Below, one piece after another: positions 1 through 6,626 of a stretch of DNA of 7,492 nt (its first letter is position 1; each line of letters begins with the position of its first letter). Both the position numbers and the translations under genes were made by a program. Where the stretch lies: positions 1 through 7,492 of the forward strand of contig CAMNWW010000102.1 of assembly GCA_946566415.1 (NCBI GenBank). Reading direction: 5' to 3'. This DNA is from an uncultured Lachnospiraceae bacterium. GTDB taxonomy: Bacteria > Bacillota > Clostridia > Lachnospirales > Lachnospiraceae. The notes beneath the pieces were generated by a model. It saw nothing but the letters and a program-made list of their open reading frames with translations. It was not told where the DNA came from and ran no database searches.

Positions 1-134
1 GCGATATAGTATGCTAGAGCGGTCATGTAGGAATTTATGTAGGCGATGGAATGATGATTCATGCGCCGCAGCCGGGCGATGTAGTAAGGAAACAGAGAGT
101 TTACGGCAACCCTTGGTATCGAAGGTACTGGTAG
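1..134 (+). CDS. NlpC/P60-family cell-wall peptidase, C-terminal fragment with an in-frame TAG
   Basis: This is the 3' end of a gene that begins before the window. Reading from base 3, the frame gives DIVC, a stop (TAG, 15-17), then SGHVGIYVGDGMMIHAPQPG and a tail ending YGNPWYRRYW before a TAG at 132-134. The GHVGIY block and the IHA block match the end of NlpC/P60 domains, where the first His (codon 24-26) is the catalytic His and the second (codon 60-62) is the usual third polar residue. The catalytic Cys would lie upstream. Such enzymes are usually secreted and cleave D-Glu-diamino-acid bonds in peptidoglycan peptides. The stop falls where relatives usually carry an aromatic residue (DIVCY or DLVFY followed by GH), so a single base change from TAT or TAC explains it. 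It lies 15 bases from the contig edge, so an assembly error is as likely as a real nonsense mutation. Family assignment is fairly sure; full length and intactness are unknown. Confidence 0.72.
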
Positions 135-192
135 GTATCGAGAAGAAGTAAAGGGACAAGTTACGGCTCAAATTTAAAGGAACATAGAAAGG

Positions 193-249
193 ATTATCAG
201 GCGGATTCATCAAGCTTGCTTGTAGAAACGGCCTGATAATTTTATATAA
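193..249 (+). terminator. Inverted repeat between the NlpC/P60 gene and ispH; probable terminator or leader hairpin
   Basis: ATTATCAGGC (193-202) is perfectly complementary to GCCTGATAAT (231-240). Two G-U pairs and one A-T pair can extend the stem outward (190-192 with 241-243). The loop is 28 nt and contains the smaller hairpin CAAG-CTTG-CTTG (211-222). The 3' arm runs into TTTATATAA, a poor but T-containing tail. The simplest reading is a terminator for the upstream gene. However, the structure ends only about 10 nt before the ispH ribosome binding site, and no room for a promoter remains after it. It may therefore act as an attenuator or 5' stabilising hairpin in an ispH transcript that starts further upstream. 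I saw no clear promoter in 135-192 and no known riboswitch class. Confidence 0.5.
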
Positions 250-263
250 CTGGAGGAAAGCGG

Positions 264-1118
264 ATGAAAGTCATTCGGGCAAAAAACGCAGGTTTCTGTC
301 CAGGTGTGAAACATGCTGTCGAGACGGTCTATGAGCAGGTCAAGAAAGAGAAAAAGACGCAGATCTATACATATGGACCGATCATACACAATGAAGAAGT
401 GGTAAAGGACCTGGAAGGGCGCGGCGTGAAAGTGATTCGGACTGAGGATGAGCTGGAGGCGTTAGATGAAGGCGTAGTGATTATTCGTTCCCACGGGGTT
501 CCTAAAAGAATCTATGATAAATTAAAAGAGAAGAAAATTGCGACTGTGGACGCAACGTGCGGGTTTGTCAAGAAAATTCACAAGATTGTGGAGGAAGAGA
601 GCGCTAAGGGAAGCCATATCGTTATCATTGGAGACCCTGCGCATCCGGAAGTTGAGGGAATCCGGGGATGGGCTGGAAGTAAGGCGGACGTGATACATAA
701 CGCGGCGGAAGCAGAGGAATTTGTCTGTACAGAGAAATGCAGGATTTGCGTTGTTTCTCAAACGACATTTAATTACAATAAATTCAAAGAATTAGTTGAA
801 ATTATTTCTAAAAAGGGTTATGATATAAGTGTTTTAAATACGATTTGCAATGCAACAAAAGAGAGGCAGGAGGAAGCCGGAAGCATTGCAGAGGGGGTAG
901 ACGCTATGATTGTAATCGGAGACAAGCATAGTTCCAATACCCAGAAGTTATTTGAAATCTGCAAGAGGGCATGTAACAATACGTACTATATACAGACACT
1001 TGACGATTTGGATATGAATCAATTAAGGTCCGTGGAAACAGTAGGTATTACAGCAGGGGCATCCACGCCCAATAATATAATTGAGGAGGTTCAAAATAAT
1101 GTCCGAATTAACATTTGA
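264..1118 (+). CDS. ispH: 4-hydroxy-3-methylbut-2-enyl diphosphate reductase (IspH/LytB)
   Basis: IspH is the cytoplasmic [4Fe-4S] enzyme that reductively dehydroxylates HMBPP to IPP and DMAPP, the last step of the MEP isoprenoid pathway, using electrons from ferredoxin or flavodoxin. The 284-residue length is normal for the short bacterial form. The three cluster ligands are visible: Cys12 in AGFCPGV, Cys99 in VDATCGFV and Cys195 in NTICNAT. The substrate-binding residues are also present: His42 (PIIHNE), His77 (RSHGVP), His127 and the proton-relay Glu129 (DPAHPEVEG), Thr167/Thr168 (VSQTTFN), Ser223-Ser224-Asn225, and Ser267 (GASTPNN). The ATG start has a GGAGG at 252-256, 7 nt upstream, and places Cys12 at the conserved distance. 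The 3' end overlaps the S1-domain gene by 20 nt in another frame, and codons near the end double as that gene's ribosome binding site, so the two are co-transcribed and probably translationally coupled. Bases ~762-860 are markedly more AT-rich than the rest of the gene. Function is secure. Confidence 0.96.
   Translation: MKVIRAKNAGFCPGVKHAVETVYEQVKKEKKTQIYTYGPIIHNEEVVKDLEGRGVKVIRTEDELEALDEGVVIIRSHGVPKRIYDKLKEKKIATVDATCGFVKKIHKIVEEESAKGSHIVIIGDPAHPEVEGIRGWAGSKADVIHNAAEAEEFVCTEKCRICVVSQTTFNYNKFKELVEIISKKGYDISVLNTICNATKERQEEAGSIAEGVDAMIVIGDKHSSNTQKLFEICKRACNNTYYIQTLDDLDMNQLRSVETVGITAGASTPNNIIEEVQNNVRINI
1083..1089 (+). promoter_or_regulatory. Ribosome binding site of the S1-domain gene, inside ispH
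   Basis: GAGGAGG lies 9 nt before the ATG at 1099 and is formed by the Glu-Glu codons of ispH. It decides the start: an earlier TTG at 1081 in the same frame would overlap this site and has none of its own. Confidence 0.85.
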
Positions 1119-2181
1119 ACAAATGTTAGACGAATCATTCAAAACAATTCATAACGGAGAGGTCGTAGATGGTACTGTAATTGATGTGAAACCAGATGAG
1201 ATCATCTTGAATATAGGGTACAAGGCCGATGGTATCATCACGAGAAGCGAGTATACCAACGAGTCGAATGCAGACCTGACTACAATGGTGTCCGTAGGTG
1301 ATGCAATGACGGTCAAAGTGCTGAAAGTCAATGATGGAGAGGGACAAGTCCTTCTTACATACAAGAGACTGGTAGCGGAAAAGGGGAATGAGAGACTTCG
1401 CGAAGCGTTTGAGAACAAGGAAGTGCTGAAGGCGCCGGTGACACAGATTCTTGGGGGCGGTTTAAGCGTGGTTGTGGAAGAGGCGAGAGTGTTTATTCCG
1501 GCTAGCCTTGTATCGGATACCTACGAGAAGGATTTGTCTAAGTACCAAGGACAAGAGATCGAATTTGTAATCAGCGAGTTTAATCCTAGAAGAAACCGTA
1601 TTATTGGCGATAGAAGGCAGCTTTTAGTGGCGGCAAGAGCAGAGAAGCAAAAAGAATTGTTTGCAAGGCTTCAGGTTGGAGACAGGATAGAGGGAATTGT
1701 TAAAAATGTGACCGATTTTGGCGCGTTTATAGATCTTGGCGGTGTAGATGGGCTGCTCCATATTTCCGAGATGTCTTGGGGAAGAGTGGAGAACCCGAAA
1801 AAAGTCTTTACGGTCGGCGAGAAGCTGGAGGTTTTAGTAAAGGATATCCATGAGACTAAGATTGCGCTCAGTTTGAAGTTTCCGGAGACGAATCCGTGGG
1901 CAAATGCGGCCGATGATTTTGCAGTAGGCAATGTAGTGACTGGCCGTGTTGCAAGGATGACAGATTTTGGAGCGTTTGTAGAGCTGGCTCCAGGGGTGGA
2001 CGCACTCTTACATGTGTCCCAGATTTCCAGAGCGCACGTAGAAAAACCGGCGGACGTACTCTCTGTCGGACAGGAGATTACGGCAAAGGTCGTAGACTTG
2101 AATGAAGCGGAGAAAAAAATCAGCTTGAGCATAAAAGCCCTTGAGATGGCGGAGGCATCTGTTTCGGAGGAAGAAGAATAG
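1099..2181 (+). CDS. rpsA: S1 RNA-binding domain protein, short four-domain ribosomal protein S1 homologue
   Basis: The product is a 360-residue, acidic, cytoplasmic RNA-binding protein with four S1 (OB-fold) domains at roughly residues 19-90, 107-178, 193-261 and 276-347. The last two are the best conserved, each with TDFGAF followed by a GVDGLLHIS-type block (GVDALLHVS in the fourth) and a VG spacer; the first two are divergent (IGYKADGIITRSEY, VFIPASLVS). The C-terminus is a run of Glu. E. coli S1 has six domains and recruits mRNA to the 30S subunit; the shorter Firmicutes forms are annotated as S1, but an essential ribosomal role is less certain, so a general RNA-binding or translation role is the safe statement. 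The gene sits directly behind ispH with a 20-nt overlap. In several Clostridia the two are fused into one polypeptide; here they are separate, out-of-frame genes. The unit ends at a strong terminator 35 nt downstream. Confidence 0.9.
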   Translation: MSELTFEQMLDESFKTIHNGEVVDGTVIDVKPDEIILNIGYKADGIITRSEYTNESNADLTTMVSVGDAMTVKVLKVNDGEGQVLLTYKRLVAEKGNERLREAFENKEVLKAPVTQILGGGLSVVVEEARVFIPASLVSDTYEKDLSKYQGQEIEFVISEFNPRRNRIIGDRRQLLVAARAEKQKELFARLQVGDRIEGIVKNVTDFGAFIDLGGVDGLLHISEMSWGRVENPKKVFTVGEKLEVLVKDIHETKIALSLKFPETNPWANAADDFAVGNVVTGRVARMTDFGAFVELAPGVDALLHVSQISRAHVEKPADVLSVGQEITAKVVDLNEAEKKISLSIKALEMAEASVSEEEE

Positions 2182-2216
2182 AAGTATATAAAGTAAGCTG
2201 TGAATAAAATTTAGGA

Positions 2217-2250
2217 AGCAGAGGACAAAATGTCCTCTGCTATTGTATTA
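2217..2250 (+). terminator. Rho-independent terminator after the ispH-S1 unit
   Basis: AGCAGAGGACA (2217-2227) and TGTCCTCTGCT (2231-2241) form a perfect 11-bp stem around AAA (or 10 bp with a 5-nt loop), followed by the T-rich tail ATTGTATTA. It begins 35 nt after the S1 stop codon and separates this unit from the rnf operon. The tail is not a pure T-run, so some read-through is possible. Confidence 0.85.
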
Positions 2251-2352
2251 TGCAGAAAGAGGTTTACAGCGCTATAAAACTTTCCGGAGGAATGTACTTG
2301 GAAAGATACAATTATTTGCGGAGTATCTCTGGATTTCAGCGCCGAATTTCTG

Positions 2353-2390
2353 TATACTTTACAACAAGATATAGTTATAATATACACTCA
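2353..2390 (+). promoter_or_regulatory. Probable promoter of the rnf operon
   Basis: The 2251-2415 gap holds no convincing gene. Its last third is strongly AT-rich and contains a perfect -10 hexamer TATAAT (2376-2381) overlapping a second candidate TATAGT (2370-2375). No good -35 stands 16-18 nt before TATAAT. TTTACA (2358-2363) is a good -35 but fits, at 17 nt, only the weaker TATACA at 2381-2386. Either pairing would start transcription around 2388-2393, just before the rnfC ribosome binding site AAGGAGG (2398-2404), giving a very short leader. The region is a likely sigma-A promoter, but the exact boxes are uncertain. I see no operator-like palindrome or riboswitch. Confidence 0.5.
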
Positions 2391-2415
2391 AAGAAAGAAG
2401 GAGGAAGGGTAGAAG

Positions 2416-3735
2416 ATGGGACTTTTGACTTTTAAAGGCGGAGTACATCCGAACGACGGCAAGAGTCTTTCAAAGGACAAGGCGATTACAGTGCTTATGC
2501 CGAAAGGTGAACTTGTATATCCGCTCTCCCAGCACATTGGCGCTCCTGCAAAGCCGGTCGTGGCGAAAGGCGACCATGTACTGAAAGGGCAAAAGATTGC
2601 AGAGGCCGGCGGATTTGTATCTGCTCCGGTCTATGCGTCTGTGTCCGGCACTGTGAAGGCGATCGAACCGCGTGTCAGTCCAACAGGTGTGAAGACCAAC
2701 AGTATCGTAATTGAGAATGACGGCGAATATGAAGAGGCAGAGTATCCTCAGGTAAAACCCCTTGAGGAGCTGGCAAAAGACGAGATTCTGGAAATGATAG
2801 GAAATGCGGGAATCGTCGGTATGGGAGGGGCGGGTTTCCCGACCCGCGTGAAATTGTCCCCGAAAGAGCCGGAAAAGATTGACTATGTTATTGCAAACTG
2901 CGCAGAGTGTGAGCCATATATTACGGCAGATTACAGAAGGATCATAGAAACGCCGGAGCTTTTGATCGAAGGGATGAGGGTAGTTCTAAAATTGTTTGAT
3001 AACGCGAAAGGGATTTTTGGTGTAGAAGACAATAAGCCGGACTGTATTGCGAAATTGAAAGAACTGACAAAGGATGAGCCGCGAATGGAAGTGAAGGCCT
3101 TGATGACGAAATATCCGCAAGGCGCAGAGCGTCAGCTTATTTATGCGACGACGGGGCGCGCTATTAATTCCTCTATGCTCCCGGCCGACGCAGGGTGCGT
3201 GGTCGATAATGTGGAGACGATGATCAGCATTTATAATGCTGTAGTAAAGGGGATTCCTTCCATGGAGCGCGTTGTAACGGTCAGCGGAGACGGCGTGGCA
3301 AGCCCGGGCAACTATAAGGTCTTATTCGGTACGAATCAGAAAGAGCTTGTAGAGGCGGCCGGAGGGCTGAAAGAGGGCTGCGAGAAAGTCATCTCAGGCG
3401 GTCCGATGATGGGATTTGCCATGTACACCTTAGATACTCCGGTCACGAAGACTTCCTCCTCCATATTGTGTCTGACAAAAGACGAAGTGTCTGCAAATGC
3501 GCCGACGCCGTGCATTAACTGCGGACGTTGTGTGGAAGCCTGCCCGAGCAGAATCATTCCGTCCCGGCTTGCGGATTTTGCAGAGAGGCATGACGAAGCT
3601 GCCTTTGTAAAAATGAACGGACTGGAATGTGTAGAATGCGGTTCCTGCAGTTATGTATGTCCCGCGAAGCGACAGCTGAAACAGGCGATTGGTTCCATGA
3701 GAAAGACAGCTCTCGCTAACAAAAAGAAAAAATAG
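2416..3735 (+). CDS. rnfC: Rnf complex subunit RnfC (NADH-binding electron-transfer subunit)
   Basis: RnfC is the peripheral cytoplasmic subunit that carries FMN and Fe-S clusters and exchanges electrons with NAD+/NADH in the ion-pumping ferredoxin:NAD+ oxidoreductase. At 439 residues it is close to the usual clostridial size. In order there are: an N-terminal barrel-sandwich domain (~30-100, with the KGDHVLKGQKIAE and SGTVKAIEPR blocks); the Gly-rich nucleotide/FMN loop GIVGMGGAGFPT (132-143) and NCAECEPY (161-168), both shared with Complex I NuoF; an SLBB-like region (~285-335); and two [4Fe-4S] motifs at C366-C369-C372-C376 and C405-C408-C411-C415, each followed by Pro. The tail is basic and ends in KKKK. 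The ATG at 2416 has AAGGAGG 11 nt upstream. It is the first gene of the rnfCDGEAB operon and ends in tandem TAG stops, 23 nt before rnfD. All expected cysteines are present. Confidence 0.96.
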   Translation: MGLLTFKGGVHPNDGKSLSKDKAITVLMPKGELVYPLSQHIGAPAKPVVAKGDHVLKGQKIAEAGGFVSAPVYASVSGTVKAIEPRVSPTGVKTNSIVIENDGEYEEAEYPQVKPLEELAKDEILEMIGNAGIVGMGGAGFPTRVKLSPKEPEKIDYVIANCAECEPYITADYRRIIETPELLIEGMRVVLKLFDNAKGIFGVEDNKPDCIAKLKELTKDEPRMEVKALMTKYPQGAERQLIYATTGRAINSSMLPADAGCVVDNVETMISIYNAVVKGIPSMERVVTVSGDGVASPGNYKVLFGTNQKELVEAAGGLKEGCEKVISGGPMMGFAMYTLDTPVTKTSSSILCLTKDEVSANAPTPCINCGRCVEACPSRIIPSRLADFAERHDEAAFVKMNGLECVECGSCSYVCPAKRQLKQAIGSMRKTALANKKKK

Positions 3736-3758
3736 TAGGGAAGAAGAGGTGAAATAAC

Positions 3759-4730
3759 GTGAGCGAACAATTAAAAGTATCATCTTCACCGCACATCCGT
3801 TCCAACGATACGACCAGCAGCATCATGATGTGGGTGGTCATCGCGCTTCTGCCGGCGACCGCCTATGGAATTTATAATTTCCGTGATACCCAGGCATGGC
3901 TGCTTATCATCGTGACAACGGCGACGGCTGTGCTGACAGAATATCTTTATGAGAAACTGATGAAAAAGCCGGTCACGATCCAGGATTTCAGCGCTGTTGT
4001 AACAGGGCTTCTCCTGGGGCTTAATCTTCCGCCGACAGCGCCTTGGTGGATGGGAATGATAGGTAGTATATTTGCGATTCTGGTTGTAAAACAGCTATTT
4101 GGAGGACTGGGGCAGAATTTTATGAATCCGGCACTTTCAGCGAGGTGTTTCCTTCTGATTTCCTTCACCGGAAGGATGACAAGCTTTGTTTATGACGGAG
4201 TATCGGGCGCGACGCCGCTCGCACAGATGCGCGCCAATGTAGAGGCAGGAAGCGATGCGCTTGCCGGGATTAACAGTATGGATATGCTTCTCGGAAGAAC
4301 AGGCGGCACGATCGGTGAGACTTCTGTCATTGCCGTTATGATCGGAGCGATCATTATGATCTTAAAGGGAATCATCGACCTGCGGATTTCGGGTACATAT
4401 ATCGCGACCTTTGCATTGTTCCTTGCCATTTTCGGCGGATTTGTGGACGGCGTAGGATTTTTCAACGGACAGTATATGACAGCCCAGATCTGCGGAGGAG
4501 GCCTGATGCTTGGCGCATGGTTCATGGCCACGGACTATGTGACGTCGCCGATTACAAAGACGGGGCAGATCGTGTACGGGATACTTCTCGGCATTATGAC
4601 CGGTATTTTCCGTCTTTTTGGAGGTTCGGCAGAGGGCGTGTCCTATGCGATCATCTTCGGTAACCTTTTGGTGCCGCTCATTGAAAGGGTTACTCTTCCA
4701 AGACCATTTGGTAAAGGAGGAGAAAAATAA
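3759..4730 (+). CDS. rnfD: Rnf complex subunit RnfD (membrane flavoprotein)
   Basis: RnfD is an integral membrane subunit of the Rnf pump, homologous to NqrB, with covalently bound FMN. The 323-residue protein is very hydrophobic, with about nine or ten membrane segments, the clearest near residues 23-38, 47-63, 98-115, 187-206, 212-232, 268-284 and 293-309. The flavinylation motif is D146-G-V-S-G-A-T152 followed by PL, so Thr152 should be the residue that ApbE links to FMN by a phosphoester. FMATDYVTSP (255-264) is another family block. The start is GTG at 3759 with only a modest site (AGAGGTGA, 3745-3752). It is chosen because the N-terminus LKVSSSPHIRS is the conserved RnfD start and no ATG occurs before the first membrane helix. 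The stop overlaps the rnfG start codon by one base (TAATG). The weak start may lower its translation relative to its neighbours. Confidence 0.95.
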   Translation: MSEQLKVSSSPHIRSNDTTSSIMMWVVIALLPATAYGIYNFRDTQAWLLIIVTTATAVLTEYLYEKLMKKPVTIQDFSAVVTGLLLGLNLPPTAPWWMGMIGSIFAILVVKQLFGGLGQNFMNPALSARCFLLISFTGRMTSFVYDGVSGATPLAQMRANVEAGSDALAGINSMDMLLGRTGGTIGETSVIAVMIGAIIMILKGIIDLRISGTYIATFALFLAIFGGFVDGVGFFNGQYMTAQICGGGLMLGAWFMATDYVTSPITKTGQIVYGILLGIMTGIFRLFGGSAEGVSYAIIFGNLLVPLIERVTLPRPFGKGGEK

Positions 4731-5332
4731 TGAATAAAATATTGAAGAACACATTGATTTTAACCGTGATCACTGTGATCTCGGGCCTGGCGCTGGGGCT
4801 TGTCTATGAGGTGACAAAAGACCCGATCGCGAAAGCGCAGGAAGCACAGAAGCAGGAGGCGTGCGCACTGGCGTTTCCGGAGGCGGACTCTTTTGAAAGT
4901 ATGAAGATCGATGAAAATGCCGCGTCCCAGGCAATAAAGGATCTGGGCGTCAATGCCACTGTCGATGAGGTATACAGCGCTAAAATGGGAGATTCCGAAG
5001 TGGGTTATGTTATAACAACGACAGATAAAGACGGGTATGGAGGGGATATCCAGCTCTCTGTGGGCGTCATGAAGGACGGTTCAGTAAATGCGATCTCCCT
5101 CTTGTCTTTAAATGAAACGGCAGGGCTTGGTATGCGGGCGAAAGAGCCGAAGTTCTATAATCAGTATGCAGAGAAGAAAACAGACCGGTTTTACGTATCC
5201 AAGGACGGCGGAGAGGGTCAGCCGATCGACGCCCTAAGCGGGGCGACAATCACCTCACGGGCCGTGACAGGGGCGGTAAATACGGCGCTTGGATATTATC
5301 AAAACGCGTTAGGAGGCAGTGGAAATGAATAA
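4730..5332 (+). CDS. rnfG: Rnf complex subunit RnfG (FMN-binding, membrane-anchored)
   Basis: RnfG is a single-span membrane protein whose outer domain carries covalent FMN and sits in the electron path between the membrane core and RnfD. The 200-residue protein has one N-terminal membrane helix (about residues 8-26), an FMN_bind domain (~80-190), and the flavinylation motif D167-A-L-S-G-A-T173 followed by ITS, making Thr173 the expected FMN attachment site. The block NETAGLGMRA (128-137) is the conserved core of the family. There is no lipobox Cys, so it is anchored by its helix. The ATG at 4730 shares its A with the rnfD stop and has AAAGGAGG (4713-4720) 9 nt before it. Its 3' end overlaps rnfE by 8 nt and contains the rnfE ribosome binding site. 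Confidence 0.95.
   Translation: MNKILKNTLILTVITVISGLALGLVYEVTKDPIAKAQEAQKQEACALAFPEADSFESMKIDENAASQAIKDLGVNATVDEVYSAKMGDSEVGYVITTTDKDGYGGDIQLSVGVMKDGSVNAISLLSLNETAGLGMRAKEPKFYNQYAEKKTDRFYVSKDGGEGQPIDALSGATITSRAVTGAVNTALGYYQNALGGSGNE
5311..5316 (+). promoter_or_regulatory. Ribosome binding site of rnfE, inside rnfG
   Basis: AGGAGG lies 8 nt before the ATG at 5325. The in-frame GTG at 5319 is only 2 nt away, too close for initiation, so ATG 5325 is the start of rnfE. Confidence 0.85.
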
Positions 5333-6023
5333 TTGTGCCGAAAGATTATATAATGGTTTGATTAAGGAAAATCCGACTTTCGTCATGATGCTTGGTATGT
5401 GTCCGACCTTGGCGGTCACTACATCGGCAATCAACGGGATCGGGATGGGGCTTTCAACCACGGTCGTTTTGGTGCTCTCCAATATGTTGATCTCTATGCT
5501 GCGTAAGATCATTCCGGATTCCGTACGAATGCCGGCGTTTATCGTAGTTGTAGCGTCATTTGTAACGATCGTGCAGTTCCTCTTAGAAGGCTTTGTGCCG
5601 AGCCTTTACGCTTCCTTGGGCATTTACATTCCTCTGATCGTGGTGAACTGTATTATCTTGGGGCGCGCAGAGAGCTATGCTTCTAAGAATCCGGTGCTGC
5701 CCTCTATTTTTGATGGAATCGGGATGGGGCTTGGATTTACCTTCGGACTTACCTGCATTGGTATTGTGAGAGAATTGATCGGCTCAGGGAAAGTGTTCAA
5801 TCTTCAAGTCATGCCGAGGAGCTATGAGCCGGTGACGATATTTATTCTTGCGCCGGGCGCTTTTTTAGTCCTTGCGTTTTTGGTCGCCGGCCGCAACAAG
5901 ATTATGGCGAATCTCGAAAAGAAGGGAAAACAAGCGGCGAAGCCTCAGGGCTGCGCCCAAGGCGGCTGCGCTTCATGCAGCGGCTGCGACGGCAAAGTGT
6001 TCCCGACAGGCGAAAAAGAATAG
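5325..6023 (+). CDS. rnfE: Rnf complex subunit RnfE (membrane core) with a Cys-rich C-terminal tail
   Basis: RnfE, homologous to NqrD, forms with RnfA the membrane core of the pump and shares with it an intramembrane Fe-S centre. The 232-residue protein has six hydrophobic segments (about 18-38, 43-60, 69-88, 93-113, 130-150 and 170-188). The Fe-S cysteines are Cys26 in LGMCPTLAV and Cys109 in VVNCIILGRAE. After the last helix comes a Lys-rich, probably cytoplasmic tail (from ~190) with four closely spaced cysteines, C210, C215, C218 and C221 (C-x4-C-x2-C-x2-C), separated by Gly, Ala and Ser. The core RnfE fold does not need this tail. The gene overlaps rnfG by 8 nt; its stop TAG is part of the rnfA ribosome binding site (TAGGAGG). 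Identity as RnfE rather than RnfA is based on gene order and on the NCIILGRAE block. Confidence 0.95.
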   Translation: MNNCAERLYNGLIKENPTFVMMLGMCPTLAVTTSAINGIGMGLSTTVVLVLSNMLISMLRKIIPDSVRMPAFIVVVASFVTIVQFLLEGFVPSLYASLGIYIPLIVVNCIILGRAESYASKNPVLPSIFDGIGMGLGFTFGLTCIGIVRELIGSGKVFNLQVMPRSYEPVTIFILAPGAFLVLAFLVAGRNKIMANLEKKGKQAAKPQGCAQGGCASCSGCDGKVFPTGEKE

Positions 6024-6035
6024 GAGGAGTACAGG

Positions 6036-6611
6036 ATGAAAGAATTACTTATCATAGCAATAGGCTCTGCGCTTGTGAATAACGTCGTACTTAGCCAGTT
6101 CCTGGGCATTTGTCCGTTCCTGGGCGTCTCGAAAAAAACGGATACGGCGGCGGGCATGGGGGGCGCTGTTATCTTCGTCATCACCATTGCGTCGTTCATA
6201 ACAGGCCTTATTTATAATTATATTCTGGTGCCGACGCACTTTGAATTTCTGCAGACCATCGTGTTCATCCTGGTGATCGCCGCGCTTGTACAGTTTGTGG
6301 AAATGTTCCTCAAAAAGACGATGCCGCCGCTCTATAAAGCGCTGGGCGTCTATCTTCCTCTGATTACGACCAACTGTGCGGTGCTGGGTGTTGCGCTTAC
6401 CAATGTTCAGAAAGATTATAGTATTCTGCAGGGAGTTGTAAATGGGTTCGCGACTGCTGTCGGATTCACCATCGCGATTGTGATTATGGCAGGAATCCGT
6501 GAAAAGATTGAATACAACGATATTCCTGAGTCTTTTAAGGGAACTCCGATCGTGCTGCTTACAGCGGCGCTGATGTCTATCGCGTTTTTCGGATTTTCAG
6601 GAATAATTTAG
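6036..6611 (+). CDS. rnfA: Rnf complex subunit RnfA (membrane core)
   Basis: RnfA, homologous to NqrE, is the inverted-topology partner of RnfE. Together they enclose the intramembrane Fe-S cluster through which electrons pass from the cytoplasmic to the outer side, coupled to Na+ or H+ export. The 191-residue protein is the standard length, with six membrane helices (about 4-25, 40-61, 70-90, 101-121, 132-153 and 171-190). Cluster cysteines are Cys26 (FLGICPFLGVS) and Cys114 (TTNCAVLGVAL), matching Cys26 and Cys109 of RnfE and showing the shared ancestry of the two. The ATG at 6036 follows AGGAGG (6022-6027) by 8 nt, and there are 12 nt between the rnfE stop and this start. The stop at 6609-6611 immediately precedes the rnfB ribosome binding site. 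Confidence 0.96.
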   Translation: MKELLIIAIGSALVNNVVLSQFLGICPFLGVSKKTDTAAGMGGAVIFVITIASFITGLIYNYILVPTHFEFLQTIVFILVIAALVQFVEMFLKKTMPPLYKALGVYLPLITTNCAVLGVALTNVQKDYSILQGVVNGFATAVGFTIAIVIMAGIREKIEYNDIPESFKGTPIVLLTAALMSIAFFGFSGII

Positions 6612-6626
6612 AAGGAGGGCCGGATC

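Noticed and set aside
115..141. Direct repeat GGTATCGA (115-122 and 134-141)
   Set aside because: An 8-base repeat across a stop codon, not part of a longer array and with no structure around it; consistent with chance.
1671..2132. 153-codon minus-strand open frame
   Set aside because: It is the antisense shadow of S1 domains 3 and 4; it is Ser/Thr-rich low-complexity sequence with no ribosome binding site or family resemblance.
2250..2435. 61-codon + strand open frame (and a shorter version from the ATG at 2292) between the terminator and rnfC
   Set aside because: It spans the promoter region, runs into rnfC in another frame, and resembles no family. Its first ATG lies in the terminator tail, and the GGAGG before the ATG at 2292 is only 1 nt away, too close to work.
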